This document shows, one piece after another, positions 1 to 12,800 of a DNA stretch of 64,000 nt; the first letter of the stretch is position 1, and every line of letters starts with the position of its first letter. The notes beneath the pieces are model-generated. The model saw nothing but the letters and a program-made list of their open reading frames with translations, searched no databases and was not told the DNA's origin. Position numbers and translations under genes: made by a program. The DNA is from Smittium mucronatum (lineage: Eukaryota > Kickxellomycota > Harpellomycetes > Harpellales > Legeriomycetaceae), in assembly GCA_001953115.1 (NCBI GenBank), contig LSSL01000593.1, positions 1 through 64,000 of the forward strand. Direction: 5' to 3'.

Positions 1-2
1 TC

Positions 3-83
3 CCAAATGAAATCGAAATGCTGCGTGCCAATAAAATTCCAGAGCAAAAAAAACTAAATCGTGCATCTGAATCGAATTATTGA
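3..83 (+). CDS. Possible 3' end of an upstream gene (partial)
   Basis: An open frame enters from the left edge and stays open for 26 codons to a TGA at 81-83. The residues are hydrophilic and mixed (it begins PNEIEMLRANK), and base composition here is closer to the gene islands than to the deserts. The other two forward frames close within 6 and 18 codons. This could be the C-terminus of a plus-strand gene cut by the window. It is too short to identify, and chance cannot be excluded. Confidence 0.25.
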   Translation, partial: PNEIEMLRANKIPEQKKLNRASESNY

Positions 84-705
84 GATGATTGTTTTAATCG
101 AATTATATATATCAAATGTACGCTGACGAAATAGCTCGTAGGAATTCAATTTAAACAGAAGTGATTAGCTAGTCATAAAATATCACATAAAATAACATTT
201 CCAAATTGGGTAAAAGCGGGGATCATCCATTTGTGTTTCTGGATTGAAAAAAGTTTTTCCAATAGATTTGATAATTTTAAATGGGTCGACACCCCGATGG
301 CGGAGGGATTCAATTCGCGTTATGCATAATGTATTCGTTTTTTATCTGTGTCGCGAACTGAAACAAGTTGGACTGATTGAAGTCTACTGATGTTTTTACT
401 GGTCATATTAAAAATAATATTTTTCAGGCCTAAAATGGAAATCGTTTTGTTTACTAATTACGATGTCAGTCCGCAATTAATTAGCACAATCATTAATTCT
501 TTTCTTCAATAGGTATTTTATACCATTTATATAAACACAGTTTATAAAAGGTTTTAGTTTTAAATAGGCGTTTAGTCTTACCATATCACGCATAAAACCT
601 TAATATAATCCATAACATATTGATGCTTTAAGTAGGGAGTCCTTACTTCTATATATCTGCTTGCTCTTGTTATTAATAAAAATAAATAGGGGAGGAGTCA
701 AAGCT
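84..705. promoter_or_regulatory. Intergenic region, presumed 5' region of the AT-hook/WD40 gene
   Basis: No credible reading frame was found on either strand. The minus frame across 600-950 lies antisense to exon 1 of the next gene. AT-rich with no clear TATA or repeat; the promoter role is inferred only from position upstream of the ATG at 706. Confidence 0.4.
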
Positions 706-3700
706 ATGGGGGATTCCAAAATACCTGATAGCCCTCTGCGCAATCTTTCAGATCCGCAGAGATCCTCGACATCAAGTCCTATAAGGAATGTACTTAGAGA
801 TGATGGTAAAGTTCCTGCTGATATTTCATCTTCAGTCCATAAATTTAATACGAGCAATGTCCAGGATTCCCCTAATAATTCTCTTAATTCTGAGACGAGG
901 GTGTCTTCTTCTGGGACATCCTTTTTTGATAGCGTTCCAAGAAATTTCAATCATGAAGCCTCTGAAGGTAAAGGCTCTATAAATAAAATTTAATATAGAG
1001 GATATGCCCAATATTTTTTAATTGTTCTTTGGGTACCAAGAAGCCTCAAAATTTTCTGTTATTCTCATTAAAAGCTATAGAGTTAAATTAATTTGACTTT
1101 TTTTTTTTGTTTCTGCGCAAATTTTGGGTTTTTAGGTTTTTCAAATAACTCAGAAAATTCTGAATATTTAAAAGCTGGAAACATTGGATCTGTGGAACTG
1201 GATGCTCATTCTTTCTCGACCACTTCAAGCTCTCGGGCTGTCGAATCATCTAATCTTTCTATTGATTCTTCAACAAAAAAGCTTGCCGAACCTAATCAAA
1301 ACTCTAAACCGCCTATTGGTAATATTTCATTTCACAGCAGATTTTTATTTCATTTTGATTAATTTTCGTTAATTAAACTAGCCAACTCTTCTCTAATTAA
1401 AAAAGTCACCGTATTTGACCCTTTGAGCCCAAATTTTGGCGCCAGTGCTTCCAGAATTGAGCCCATTTATTCCTCTTCCTCTTCCGATTCCTCTTCTCTT
1501 AGATCTAGTGGAGTTTTGAGCTTCGCTGCAAAGTTCCAAGATTCATTTTTCAATTCACCCAAAGTTAACAATGTTGGTATTGGCAAACCTAATATTTTAA
1601 GTAGCGGAGCTGATATAGAAAAAAGTAAAATTACACCCGTAAACTCAGTGATTGGTGGTGATTCTAGCATTAAATCCAGTTCTATAAAAATAATTCCTCA
1701 CGGTACTACTGAAAGCTCAATAAATATCAAACAGGGTTTTGCTCCTATGGAACCAGATGTTAGAGGCAAAAATAATTTTTTTAACAATTCTGCTGACTCC
1801 ATAAATAATACTTCCTCTAACTCGGTTGGACTGCCTAACCCATCTGGTTTAGAACCTGTATCTCACTTTGGCTCTATCCCACCTAATTTGTCTTTTCCTA
1901 ATGATCCTCCCTCTAATGATTCTATAAACAGAATAAGTAAGCCTCTTTCCTTTACAAGCAGTGACAATTCTTTTGGTAAATTCACTAAGATAAAATTTGT
2001 TTCAGCCTACAGTGGAGATCGTAGCATCAATCCTACTAGCCACGGAAATAATAGCAGAGTTGAGCAAGATAATAATGATTTTACAAGTATCGGCAAAAAA
2101 ACCGACACCACCCATTTTTTTTCGATTTTCGATTCTGCACCAAAGGAATCAGCTAATATCGTTGGGGATGATGAAACTACAAATGTATCTTCTTTACCCA
2201 CAGCGCTTATGCCCTCAACAAGCTCACCATCATCCAAGAGTTTCAATGCTTCACTTCCTAACAGACTTCCTGATGTTAAGCTTCCTATAAAATCCTCAGT
2301 TGATGACAACTTTAATTCGAGCTTGAATCCATCTACAGTTGAATCTTTTGGTCGCACAATAAGTATTATATCCAGTGAATCCAATTTGAATCACGATTCC
2401 AGCATCAATGAAAAGTCTGTTACCCCAAAAAAACATATAGGTAGACCTAAAGGTTCTCTCAATAAAATCACCCCAGGATCGAAAAATAATGTTGTTCAAA
2501 ATCCTAGTTCCGATCCCAAACCTCCCAATTATCATGGTACTAGTCCGATTATTCCGGAAAAAAAAACAATTGGAAGGCCAAAAGGGTCTCTTAACAAAAA
2601 TACTCTCGATTCGAAAAATTTCATTCACAAAATTGCATATCCTGAATCCGAATATTCTAATACCATTAGTACTAGTCCACCTTTTCCAGAAAAAAGACCC
2701 ATTGGAAGGCCAAGGAAATCGTTAGAAGATAAATCTCAACTTCAGACTGCAAACCCTGTCGTTGCACAAGTAAGTGCCATCGATGTCCCATACCAATCAA
2801 ATCAAACTCCAAAGTCCTACAATGAAGACTCGATATCTAGAGATTCATCCGAATCTCTTTCCCAAAAGAAAAGGTCCGTAGGACGACCGAGAAAATATTC
2901 GTCTAACACACCAACAAAACCAGATTTAGGGACTCTTACTAAAGCTATGAGTAATAACGGCCAGGGTCCAATTGATAGTTCTATTGACCCTATTTTTTAT
3001 AAGTCCCAAATATCTCCTAAGAGATCTGTTGGTAGACCAAGGAAGTCCACAATTGATTTAAACCCTAAAGAATCTCTAAGCATAAATAACTCAGTGGAAA
3101 CTGTTGACTTTTCTTCAAATAACGTATACCACAGCAATAGCGCTGATTTTATTGCAACAAAATCACTCATCGCACCCTCCTCCGGAACTACTAACACAGA
3201 TTATTCAGCTCTTACTGAATATAAGAACGCGACAGGCTCTTTGAATAATAGAAAGCTCATTTCTGAATCCATCAATGATGAGGTTTTGCTATCTGGCACC
3301 CAAAAAAAGTCTTTAATCTCTTCTAGTTTTGATGAGCCGCGATTGGCAGTTAAAACATTCTCTAGTGGAATTAATGGGGAATCACCAGATACATTTGTTA
3401 TAAAAAAATCGTCCAGTGTGCCCATCAGCCATAATGGCTTGCAGCATAATAATACATTGTTAAATTCCGATAGCTTGGTTCATACAGGCGGATCTTCGGG
3501 TATGTATACACTTAAGCCCTCCAACAATAATTCAATGGCAACCGAAGGTCTAGCCCATTCAATCGATAAAACCACAGTTCCACAAGAGCCCAACAGTATC
3601 GAGGATGCTCATTCTTTAAACTTGTCTGAGAATTCCAAATCTTCAGTTTATAATGATCAACAAAGCCCCGTCGCAATTAAAAAATCAAGGGGAAGACCTA

Positions 3701-6700
3701 GAAAACTATCTAAGGATGCGATTTCCAAACCCAAGAGACCTGTTGGTAGACCTAGGAAATCTCTAGATAATATGGTTATTACCCCTAAAAGACCTATTGG
3801 CAGACCTCCAAAAAAAGCCATAACAGATTTAAACAAAATTTATTTCAAAAGTATATTCTCTAATCGCAAAAATACTGAAAGCGTGCCTTTGGGGCAATTA
3901 TCTCTTACTCGATTCTCTGAGCTTAGGAGGTCTCAAGAGCTTAATACATATTCCAAAAGAACCGTTAACAAAACAAGAAAGAACGATTCTAATTCTGAGG
4001 CTCTTTTTCCTGCTGATAGCGATAAAGCTTCACCTTCGATCTCACATGCTACCGTGGGTGTTATTGGCTTCTTAAATCCTGCTGGACTTGACATGAAAAA
4101 CCCAGAAGCTGATCTTCCAGAATCATCTGCGCAGCTCAATTTAAACTCCAGTGCTTCTAATCCTAAACCCGAAAAACTAAATACTCCAAAGAGACCCGTA
4201 GGTAGACCTAGAAAGAATGCCTCTTCAACCCCTAGTGCAAATAAATTGAAGTATTCTCAAAGCGTTACTCCTTCCCAAAAAAGACCAATAGGGAGACCCA
4301 GAAAAATTCAAAACTCCAGTACCGTCAATTCCTTTGCTAATAGCTTCAAATTAAAGCTTTCGCCAGTCGGGAAAGATGACAGCATTAATGATTCAAATCT
4401 TAATTTTTCTTCTAACCGACAATCTTACTCAGGGGATTCTTATACTAAATTTAAAAAATTCAAATCTTCTCACACCGAACTTCATGGAATTCCAATAGAT
4501 GGCTCAAACCCAGTAATTAAAAGGTCTGTTGGGAGACCTAGAAAATCAGATAGTTCAAATTTTATAAGTTCTAATGATCTGCAGAAAAAACGACATATTG
4601 ATAAGAAGTCTAATTCACCTAAAGCAGATAGTGAGCTGAATCCATTAAATGTGGAAATGAGCTTACATGATGATGAAAGTCTCAGGGAAGCAGATGCCAT
4701 TGCTCTTTTTGCTAGATCTAAAAAGAAATCCTTCGACATATCCAGCTTACAACAGGGTGAAAACACACTTAACCAGGATCGAGTCAATTCCAGGTTATCA
4801 GAGGATCTCGAATACTTCTCGGGGATCAAAAAAGGTAATGGTAGTTGGAATGTTAATTCTGATTAATCCACCTTTACTAAATGCCAATGATATGTTACCG
4901 TCCGCTATTTTTAATATTCAAAATGACTGTATTAATTTCAATTTTTTTTTTGTTTTTTCAATAAACGTTCATTAGATAATAAAAAAAACGCTTCCAAATC
5001 TCATAAATCAGAGAATCGTACAAAAAGATCACTAAAGGATATGTGGAGTAAATTGACTAAGAGGACTGAAAAGAAAAGTACCTCAAGTAAAGATACTACT
5101 GTAGATAAGTCTAATCTAGTGGATGAAGTTGGTTTAGATAAAAATAGTGACGGTATTAAAGTTTCTTCGTCATCTAAAATTACAACACCTAAGTCTCAAA
5201 CCCCTTTAAAAAGTAAGATATCAGGCTCTAAAGCCAAAGTCATTAAAAAGGTTTCAATCGAGAGCCAAGATGGGGTAGTTAAACCACCATCGAAAAGGGG
5301 TTCTGATTTAAACGATTCAGAGTCCGATTTAGTGATTAGCAGTCAGGAATATTATGATTTCATGGATATTGACAACTCTTCCGACTTAGATTTTAGTTTA
5401 GATTCAAAGAGACCTAAAACTCGATACAGTAGTCCTATTAAATCGAAACCAAAAACAGAGGACTCTGATTCTTCTTTTGAAGCAAAAGATATCCCCGATG
5501 ATAGTGATTTCTCCGATGGTCTTATTGATGGACTAGTTAGTGGAACGATACCAATCAAAAAAAACTCTCGGAAAAAATTCAATAAGGGAGAAAAGGCTAA
5601 AGCTAATAATTTGTTTACGAAATCTCCCAAAAAGCCTGGCTTATCAGGATATCAAGGTAAATTCTCAGATGAAAGTTCAAGCTGCTTTATAGATTTGGTT
5701 GATGGCAGAAAGGTTCCAATTCATCTATTACCTGATCTAAGAGATGATCTTCTAAATCGTGTTTGGAAAACACGACTTAGCAAATACAGGTCCTCAAACA
5801 AATTTTATATAGGAAAGTCCCAATTGCATATACCTAGCGATGTACCATTAATGAGAGTCGCCTCCAGTAAATTTTCATGGGAATTAGTTTATTTTTTATG
5901 TTCGTGGGAAGTGGGTAAGAAGCTAGCTATTGTTGGGGACTATGGGGGTGCAGAGCCTCGCAAACTGGCAATAGATGCTACTGTTTATACTCAATGGGAT
6001 TTACTAGATGAGTCTGATATGTCAAGATTCTTTCAAAAGGATAGTGCTCCTGTTAAGGTTTCATTTTCTGATATGTCTATTCCAACTAAATCTCCTAGTG
6101 GGGATAGTGAAAATGATAAGTCCAAGTTTGATAGCCCCACCCTTGAGAAGGATCTTCAGAAGTCTGAGATCAGCTCAGACTTAATACTAATAAAACCGTA
6201 TGAAAATTATAATTCCATGAATAATTCTGTATCTGTTGTGAATTCTGATATATGTTTGTACACTCTTAGCTGGTGTCCTCAAACTGTAGGACCATCAAGC
6301 TATTTAGCTGCTGGTGGAGTGCGAAAATCTTCAAGCTTTCAATACTACCTCGGAAAAAGAGTTTCAAAGACTGTTTGTGAAACAGAGGGCAATGTTATTC
6401 AATTGTGGGAGCATAACAAATTGGCTAATGGTTTGCGGATATCCTTGTTGATTTGCCATAATAAGGGACCGGTGTGGGATTTGAATTGGTGCCCCCTTCA
6501 TCCCGCTGACAATCATGAAGATTTCGATCTCTTAATGGAGTACCAAAATATGATATTTTCTGACAAAAAAATAAACGATATCAAAAAAAAATACCCGTCT
6601 GACTCATTCAAGTTAAGTTACAAAATGTATTTGGACGACCCGAATAAGGCGATTAGCAGTGATATTAATAAAACAGAATTCTCTTTCTATGAACCAAATC

Positions 6701-8574
6701 GGTTCTGTTTCATTGGGTTGCTTGCAGCTGTTTTTGGGGATGGTACTGCTGGTATATTTGCAATTCCAAATCCAGACTTAGTTGATTTAGAGAATTCCTC
6801 TAAAGTGGGAGAAAAGCTCTTCGAAAATTCAGATCTCAGATACAGAAGCATGAAGGCTATCCACTTACCGAAACCAATCGTTGAAATGAATATGGAGAAT
6901 ACTACTATATCGAAGGTGCTATGGGCAGGAAGCGATCGGGTTATCTCTATTGGGTTTGATGGAACAGTGGCAATTTGGAGTGTTTCAAAGGGGATTGAAA
7001 TTAGGATGGGTCTATCCTCTAACCAAACTAAAATAGAGGATGAAAGGCCGTCTCTAGACCTTTATGAAGGAGATTCCGATTCTCAATTCTTAAATGAAAT
7101 AAATGATGTTCCTATAATTCGGTCACCTGCTTGTCTTAACAACACTATATGCGCTTCTCTATTCCCTCCAAATATTCTGTGTAAGTTGCCCATTGATATA
7201 AAGAGCCAGCTTTATTTCAAAAAACCATTTGAACAAGTTCAGGCAATCAAATCTCTTGTAAGAGGTAACATAGCACTTTATTCATTGAACGACATAATTT
7301 TGTGCACTGGTGGGGTCGCTGGTGAGCTACAACTACACAAGATGTCTTTCCCTAATTTCATTACATCACAGTTGAGTAGAACTGTTGTTTGGCGAAATTC
7401 GGTTACTTGGACTCAATCGGGCGATTCTTTGATTTACTTGGATGTGGGGTCTGGTATTAAATGTACAAACTCATCAAACCTTAAATTCATAAGGAATGCA
7501 TATTTCTCAATGATCAAAGAAGTTTTTTGGGAAAAGAAAATTAAACTAATGAAACCAAAGAAGAATAACGTACAGAGAGGTATGGAATTTGTGGGAATTG
7601 CTTCGTCGATGGATAGAACTAGCGCTTTAGAAAATGGGTCAAATAGTATCGAATCTCAGTACACTGCCAAGACGGCTGAAAATATAGGCGATCTAATAAA
7701 TCTGAGAAACAAACTTTTACCAGAAAGATTGTCAAAATCATCAGAGCCCATTTTTTCATCCAATTCTGATGGGGAACAAGCAGAAATCCGGTTAGATTTC
7801 CCCTATTTCGTTGAGTTTTTACAAAATTTCATCGAGTGCTATGAGTCTAATGTCAAGCATTTTCAAAAAACTAATGATTCCTCTAAAGGGTTGCCGATTA
7901 GTCCTAAACCATCTAGAAAGATTGTCAGAGATATTCCTTGGAGCGATGGCAGCTTGAAAATGGATCAACTGTCACCCGAAGTTGCACAGATAATAAACTC
8001 GATCAAGGATTCTAATTTAGATGATATAACTAGAACTGGTGAAATCGAAAAACTTGAAGGAGACGAGCGGGATATGAGTGGTATGACTGTAGCTGATCAT
8101 AAGTCAACTGTGTGGGTATGGTTTTTATACTCCCCCCCCTCCCTTTTTTAACCCCAAAATTTGTGAATTTTTTATTAATCGAAATGTTTTAACTGTTTAA
8201 CATAGAGTATCTCCAACTCCCTATGCCACGGCTATCTTGCATCTTCTGCAGCTAATGGAACGGTGTTCATTGAGGAAACGAGTAAAAAACCCTTTTCGGT
8301 GTCATCTAAACGGAACCAGAATTTGACATCTATGATATATACTCTTTCTGCTGATTCCGAAACTGGGACACTTAACTATTGTGAAGATGGGAGCGTCGTT
8401 AGTGGATCGAAAATATCTTTCGACTTCAATGCAACGCCTCATATTTTGTCATGTATCAGATCAACTGCTTGGCATCCATCTATTGGTCATGGACATTTAC
8501 TTGCATCTGGAGGCGATAGCGGATTGCTTAGGGTAGATTCGTTTAAAAGGGAGCATGAGTCTGAATTTAGTTAA
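706..8574 (+). CDS. TFC6: AT-hook array / WD40 protein, TFIIIC subunit (Tfc6/Sfc6/GTF3C2-like), five exons
   Basis: Exons 706-967, 1136-1318, 1382-4834, 4976-8115 and 8206-8574 join in frame (7407 nt, 2468 codons plus stop). Introns begin GTAAAG, GTAATA, GTAATG and GTATGG and end TAG. Start is the first ATG of the frame; an upstream TTG is ignored. Residues 1 to about 480 are Ser/Asn-rich and probably disordered. Residues about 500-1205 hold 11 AT-hooks (GRPRK/GRPKG, usually after KRPV, KRPI or KRSV), which bind the minor groove of AT-rich DNA. A Lys/acidic linker follows. From about residue 1720 there is a WD40 propeller of the TFIIIC type (LSWCPQ, GPVWDLNWCP, LLAAVFGDGTAGIFAIP, VISIGFDGTVAIW, STAWHPSIGHG). 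TFIIIC recruits RNA polymerase III to tRNA genes in the nucleus. Known homologues are roughly 580-910 aa, so this one is very long. If the third intron is wrong, these would be two genes (AT-hook protein ending at 4866; WD40 protein from 5041). Confidence 0.72.
968..1135 (+). other. Intron 1 of the AT-hook/WD40 gene
   Basis: GTAAAG donor after GAAG; acceptor TTTTTAG after a long T tract. Joining 967 to 1136 restores a Gly codon (G+GT) and continues into an open frame encoding FSNNSENSEYLK. Without splicing, the first frame ends at 993. Confidence 0.75.
1319..1381 (+). other. Intron 2 of the AT-hook/WD40 gene
   Basis: A 63-nt GTAATA...CTAG intron with the branch-like TTAATTAAAC just before the acceptor. 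The join is phase 1 on both sides and links the KPPI-coding exon to the long 1382-4834 exon. Other AGs nearby (for example 1340 or 1404) are possible but fit the phase less well. Confidence 0.65.
4835..4975 (+). other. Intron 3 joining the AT-hook exon to the WD40 exon
   Basis: GTAATG donor after AAAAAAG, then a T-rich tract and the acceptor CATTAG at 4975. The splice is phase 1 to phase 1: G+AT makes Asp, and the frame runs on without a stop through 4978-5041 into the WD40 exon. Read unspliced, the AT-hook frame closes at 4864-4866. This join decides whether the locus is one gene or two. Confidence 0.7.
8116..8205 (+). other. Intron 4 of the AT-hook/WD40 gene
   Basis: GTATGG donor directly after a Trp codon, a C-rich run (CCCCCCCC) early in the intron, branch-like TTTAAC, acceptor CATAG. 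The phase-0 join gives VW|SISNSLCHGYLASS, a normal WD40 strand, and leads to the stop at 8572-8574. Confidence 0.8.
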
Positions 8575-8879
8575 TAAGTTTTTTTTATGAAAATTAAACG
8601 ATAATTTGCAAAGCCATAAATGGGTTCTGATCAGAGAGTTAATAAATTCTTATTTGCATTTTCCCTCTATCTTCAAGTATAGCTAATAGCTTCATACTTT
8701 TATTTACAATAATACTTTTAAAAGCAATGAGGATCACTTTCTGTTTTCTCCTATTTTTTCATTTTGTTCAATCGTTTTAATATTTATAAGATAACGTTTG
8801 AATAGCTTATTTTGAATCCCCTAACAGTATTCAAAAAAGCCAAGTAGAGAAGTCCGGAAGAGTGCCTTTCCAAATCGAT
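8575..8879. other. 3' flank of the AT-hook/WD40 gene
   Basis: AT-rich, no reading frame. Contains AATAA-type stretches (for example around 8640) that could serve polyadenylation. Nothing else is visible before the LINE remnant. Confidence 0.5.
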
Positions 8880-9870
8880 AAAAAGTCAAAAGGCACATTC
8901 GATGGCCATCACTAGGAAAAAACATCTCTGAACTTCTATTTGCCGAAGATGCTGTAGTAATAGCAAATACACCGGAGTCACTTCAAAGATTTCAAAATGC
9001 AGTATCCAATTGGGCTGACACCTGGGAAATGAAAATCAACGCTTCCAAGTGCGGGATTCTTAGAATTGGCTCCAAAATAAATCATCAATTCACGGCCCAG
9101 GGCCAAAATTTAGAAATTCTCCAAAAAAATGAATATATTGGATAGATTTTCAATGATGATTGGTCATAATCAATTAAAATCAAAATAAAATAAAACCAAG
9201 GTAAAAAACGCATTTTTTTTGGATGATATAGGTTTTTATCTAAGACTGATCTTCCAGCTGCAATAGAAATATAATTTATAAATTCATTAATCATTCCGAT
9301 TGGCATTTATGGTGGTGAAACATTTGCTATAAGTGAATACAAAAATAAACCAATAAAAATCGAAATTATTAAAACAATCAGACTAGATTAAAATTAGGTG
9401 AATTGAACGCTATGAAAAGGATTAGAAACGATTTGGAAATAAAAGCAGTGTTTCAAATAAGCACGCATACCATAAATAGAAAAATTCAAACACATGGATT
9501 GCTGAATTAATTAAAAACTTCCTAAGATCCCAAATGAGTACATTTGTTTCGGTGTCACCAAAATGGCTGAAAAAATATTAAAACCGGCAAATTTTTTCAA
9601 ACTGAAAAATCATTAGCTGATCGAATTTTTTTGAATAACAGATCAAAAATCCACAAATGGGCTCTAGATCTTGTAATAAAAAGTTCTGTAAGCTGGATCA
9701 AACTACAAGCCCTGTACCCAGATCAGCGAATAGGCTTTCAGGAAGCATAAAAAATCCGAATTGGTTATTTTAGGAAGGTTCAACGCCTGGCTAATGCAAA
9801 AATAATCGACGTAAAATCTAAAATTTTTAACCCTTTTTGGAAAAAAACAAGTCAAAAACAATTGAAAACA
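8880..9870 (+). pseudogene. Decayed non-LTR (LINE) retrotransposon, RT palm/thumb and C-terminal region
   Basis: An open frame from about 8880 to the TAG at 9143-9145 reads like the end of a LINE reverse transcriptase: PSLGKNISELLFAEDAVVIA, then a W...W...MKIN.SKC block. The catalytic pair usually read as FADD is FAED here, so the first Asp is Glu. Further on, in shifted frames, come an IPIGIYGGETF block (about 9290-9390), a TWIAELI...PKWLKKY block (about 9492-9576) and an IHKWALDL...LYPDQRIGF block (about 9650-9750), each ended by stops. The order fits the post-RT region of R1/Jockey-like elements. Upstream endonuclease/RT motifs are absent, so the copy is 5'-truncated as well as broken. It starts about 300 bp after the stop of the preceding gene. 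Confidence 0.88.
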
Positions 9871-12800
9871 TATTTTTAGCTACGAAAAATGGGAAAAAGT
9901 ACGTAGAATTACAGTTGGGGGTTTTCTCTTAAAGCATAAATTTTATAGAAAGCTTTAGTTATGCCTATTTCAATCATACTTAATTGAAGCGGATAGGAAA
10001 AATCCGTGGGGGCGGGTCCTAAAGTTTTCTTTCAGCTCAGATTTAAAGGGAAAATAAAATCATTGAACTATAAATAGAAGAAATTTCAATATTATTTGCG
10101 CTACCAGTTTATCTATAATTGAAGATATTAAAGAATTTCCCGTTTCTTTTAATGATTTTAAAGCGGGTAAGGAGATTCAGAGTTGGGTATGAAAATTTTG
10201 ATTTTTTTTTTTGAAAAAATTTAATTCAGCCTATATTCAGTTTAATTTTGCAAATAATAAATGTTTTTTATAATAAGGACAGAAATAAAACGATAATTTT
10301 TTATAAATCATATTTAGGCTGTCTAACTCTTGGTAAAAACAATCTTTTTCTAAATTTTAATTCTTTTTATAAACTTTCAAAAAATGAATTAGAGAACTAC
10401 TGAAAATTTATTTTAATCATCAATAAAAAATGCAGCATCTCTGTTAAAAAAATGTGGATATTAACTTTTAAAATTAAAGTAATTTTATTTTATAAGGTAG
10501 CATTCTTTTGGTAAAATCATCTGTAGGGTGGTAGGGGCAGTTCTCGGTAAATGGGAATCTAAAAGATATTTTATTAGAAATATTTATTTAACACCTAAAT
10601 TATGATCGAAAATATAATTTTAATTTTTTTGGATTGAGCTCATGTCTATCTTATAGTAATTTTTGAAGGAGTAAAATATTGAAAATATATTCGAAATAAT
10701 GATGCATATTTCTGGATTGGAAAGAGTTAGGGTGGATTTTAATAAATATTCTTCCTAAAAAGTATTATCATTTTTTTAAATTTTAAATTTTAGTTGTGTT
10801 TTAAATATTAATCTTATTAAGTAAAATATTCTTAAAATCGTTAAAATTAATACGTAGTAACATATTTGATTCCTAAAAATTTTAAATTTATTCTCCAAAA
10901 ATAAATTTCTCATAATAAATTATCTGTCTTAAATTTTTTAAAAAAAAAAGAAAACCCCACAAAAATTAAGAAATAACCGAAAATTTCATGAAAATTGAAA
11001 ATTACCTTAACTCAATTTTAAAAATAAATAAATAAAGTGGTTTTTTAAGTTTTATTTATGTTATTGAAAGCACTATTAAGTCTAAATTATCAAGTAGTTA
11101 AAGAATTATTGTAGGATTTTTGAGAGTAAGTTCAGAATTTAGGGTAACGAATATTAAAAATATTTTCAAAGCCAAATCTTGAATTTATTATATGATTTTA
11201 TAGGTTGCATAAGTTATAGCTGATCAGATGGGGAAAAAAAATTAAAATTATAAAAAATTCAGAAAAATTATCATTGAAAGGTCTAATCGTTTTTAAGGGA
11301 TATTTATTAATCATTTTATTTTATTTAAAAGATTTTCTTTAAGATGTTGATATATTTTCTAAAAGATTCGCACAAGGGTTCTAAAATTTCCTTTTTAATC
11401 ATATTTTTACGAATTAATTCCACTTATTAAAATTAATTTTTTTTCAATTAAGACGAAACTTAGTTTGGAAATAGATTTTTGAAAACTATTAAGAAAAAAA
11501 TGAAGCATAAAAGAATTTATTTTAATAACTATTATTATTTAAAGAGAAATAATAATAATACGAAACCACTAAAATAATAAATCATTTTAGTGAAGTAAAT
11601 TTATAGATTCAAAATATAAGATTAAAACTTCATTTCTTAAAGACTTTCTTGATTAGGGTATTCATTTTTTTGGGTTTATATCATAATTAACTTATTGTTA
11701 TCCCGATATTACGTTCTTTTAGGTTACCGTAAATTTAAATAAAACATTTTGAAAAAAAATTCTGAAAAAAATAATCGAAAAATAGGCCAAAAAAATCAAA
11801 ATGAACCACAATATTTATTATATTTATTAATTGAACTAATTTTTTTTAACAAAATGCTATAAAATCGTCTATTTTAAAAAAAAGAAACAGATGCATTTCA
11901 TTGATTGAAATAATATCTTTTTATTTAACTAATATTTATATAAAGTATCTACAACTCGTGATTTAACAAAAAATAAATATTATACATATATTTTTCATTT
12001 TTAGTTAGTGGTGTTCACTATAAAATTAGGATTATTTCTGAATATTTATAAAATATCACAGAAATCTATTTAAAGTATTTATTATTGAATAATTGAATAA
12101 TTTTTACAAAATCTTAATATCAATCCAGATTATTGTGTATTATTTAATTATAAAAAATAACAATTGAAGAATAATAATCACGTTTTTAATAACAAATTCA
12201 GTTTTTCTTTATTATTTATAATAAAAAATCATAAAGATATAAAAACATCTTCCTCTAATTTTTTATTAATTAATTGAGAAAAAGGATATTATTATGAGTA
12301 AAATATCATTTCAAAATTATAATAGAAGTTCAAATGGTTTTTTGATCAGTTAGAAATACTACCTAGAAGGTTTTTTTTTTTGTAAAAAGCAGCATAACTA
12401 AGCAATTTTTACCAATATCTGTATAAATAACTTTTCAAAAATACTGCTTCGTTTATACAATATCAATTAATTTTCAATTTATGGATACTTATACTGTTTT
12501 GAAAAATCGAAAATTTACTGTAATTTTTTCATTTATACCATTCTCCAGGAGAATATTACTTTTTGACTTCTCATAAGATTAAAAATAATTTAATAAAATC
12601 GAAATAAACTTAAAGGGGTAAAAAAAATTACTATTTACTTCAATCGGTGATGTATTAAAAGGTTTTTTTTTTGGAAAAATATAAAAAACTAGATTTAGGC
12701 TACGAAAAAAAAATCATAATTACATATATAAACATTTTCAATGCAAAAAAGCACGTTATATGTGATTTAAATATGATTCTCATTTTTATGTGATCATTAT

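Noticed and set aside
1997..2384. Overlapping frames on both strands inside the AT-hook exon
   Set aside because: Shadows of the Ser-rich coding exon; the plus-strand exon explains the sequence.
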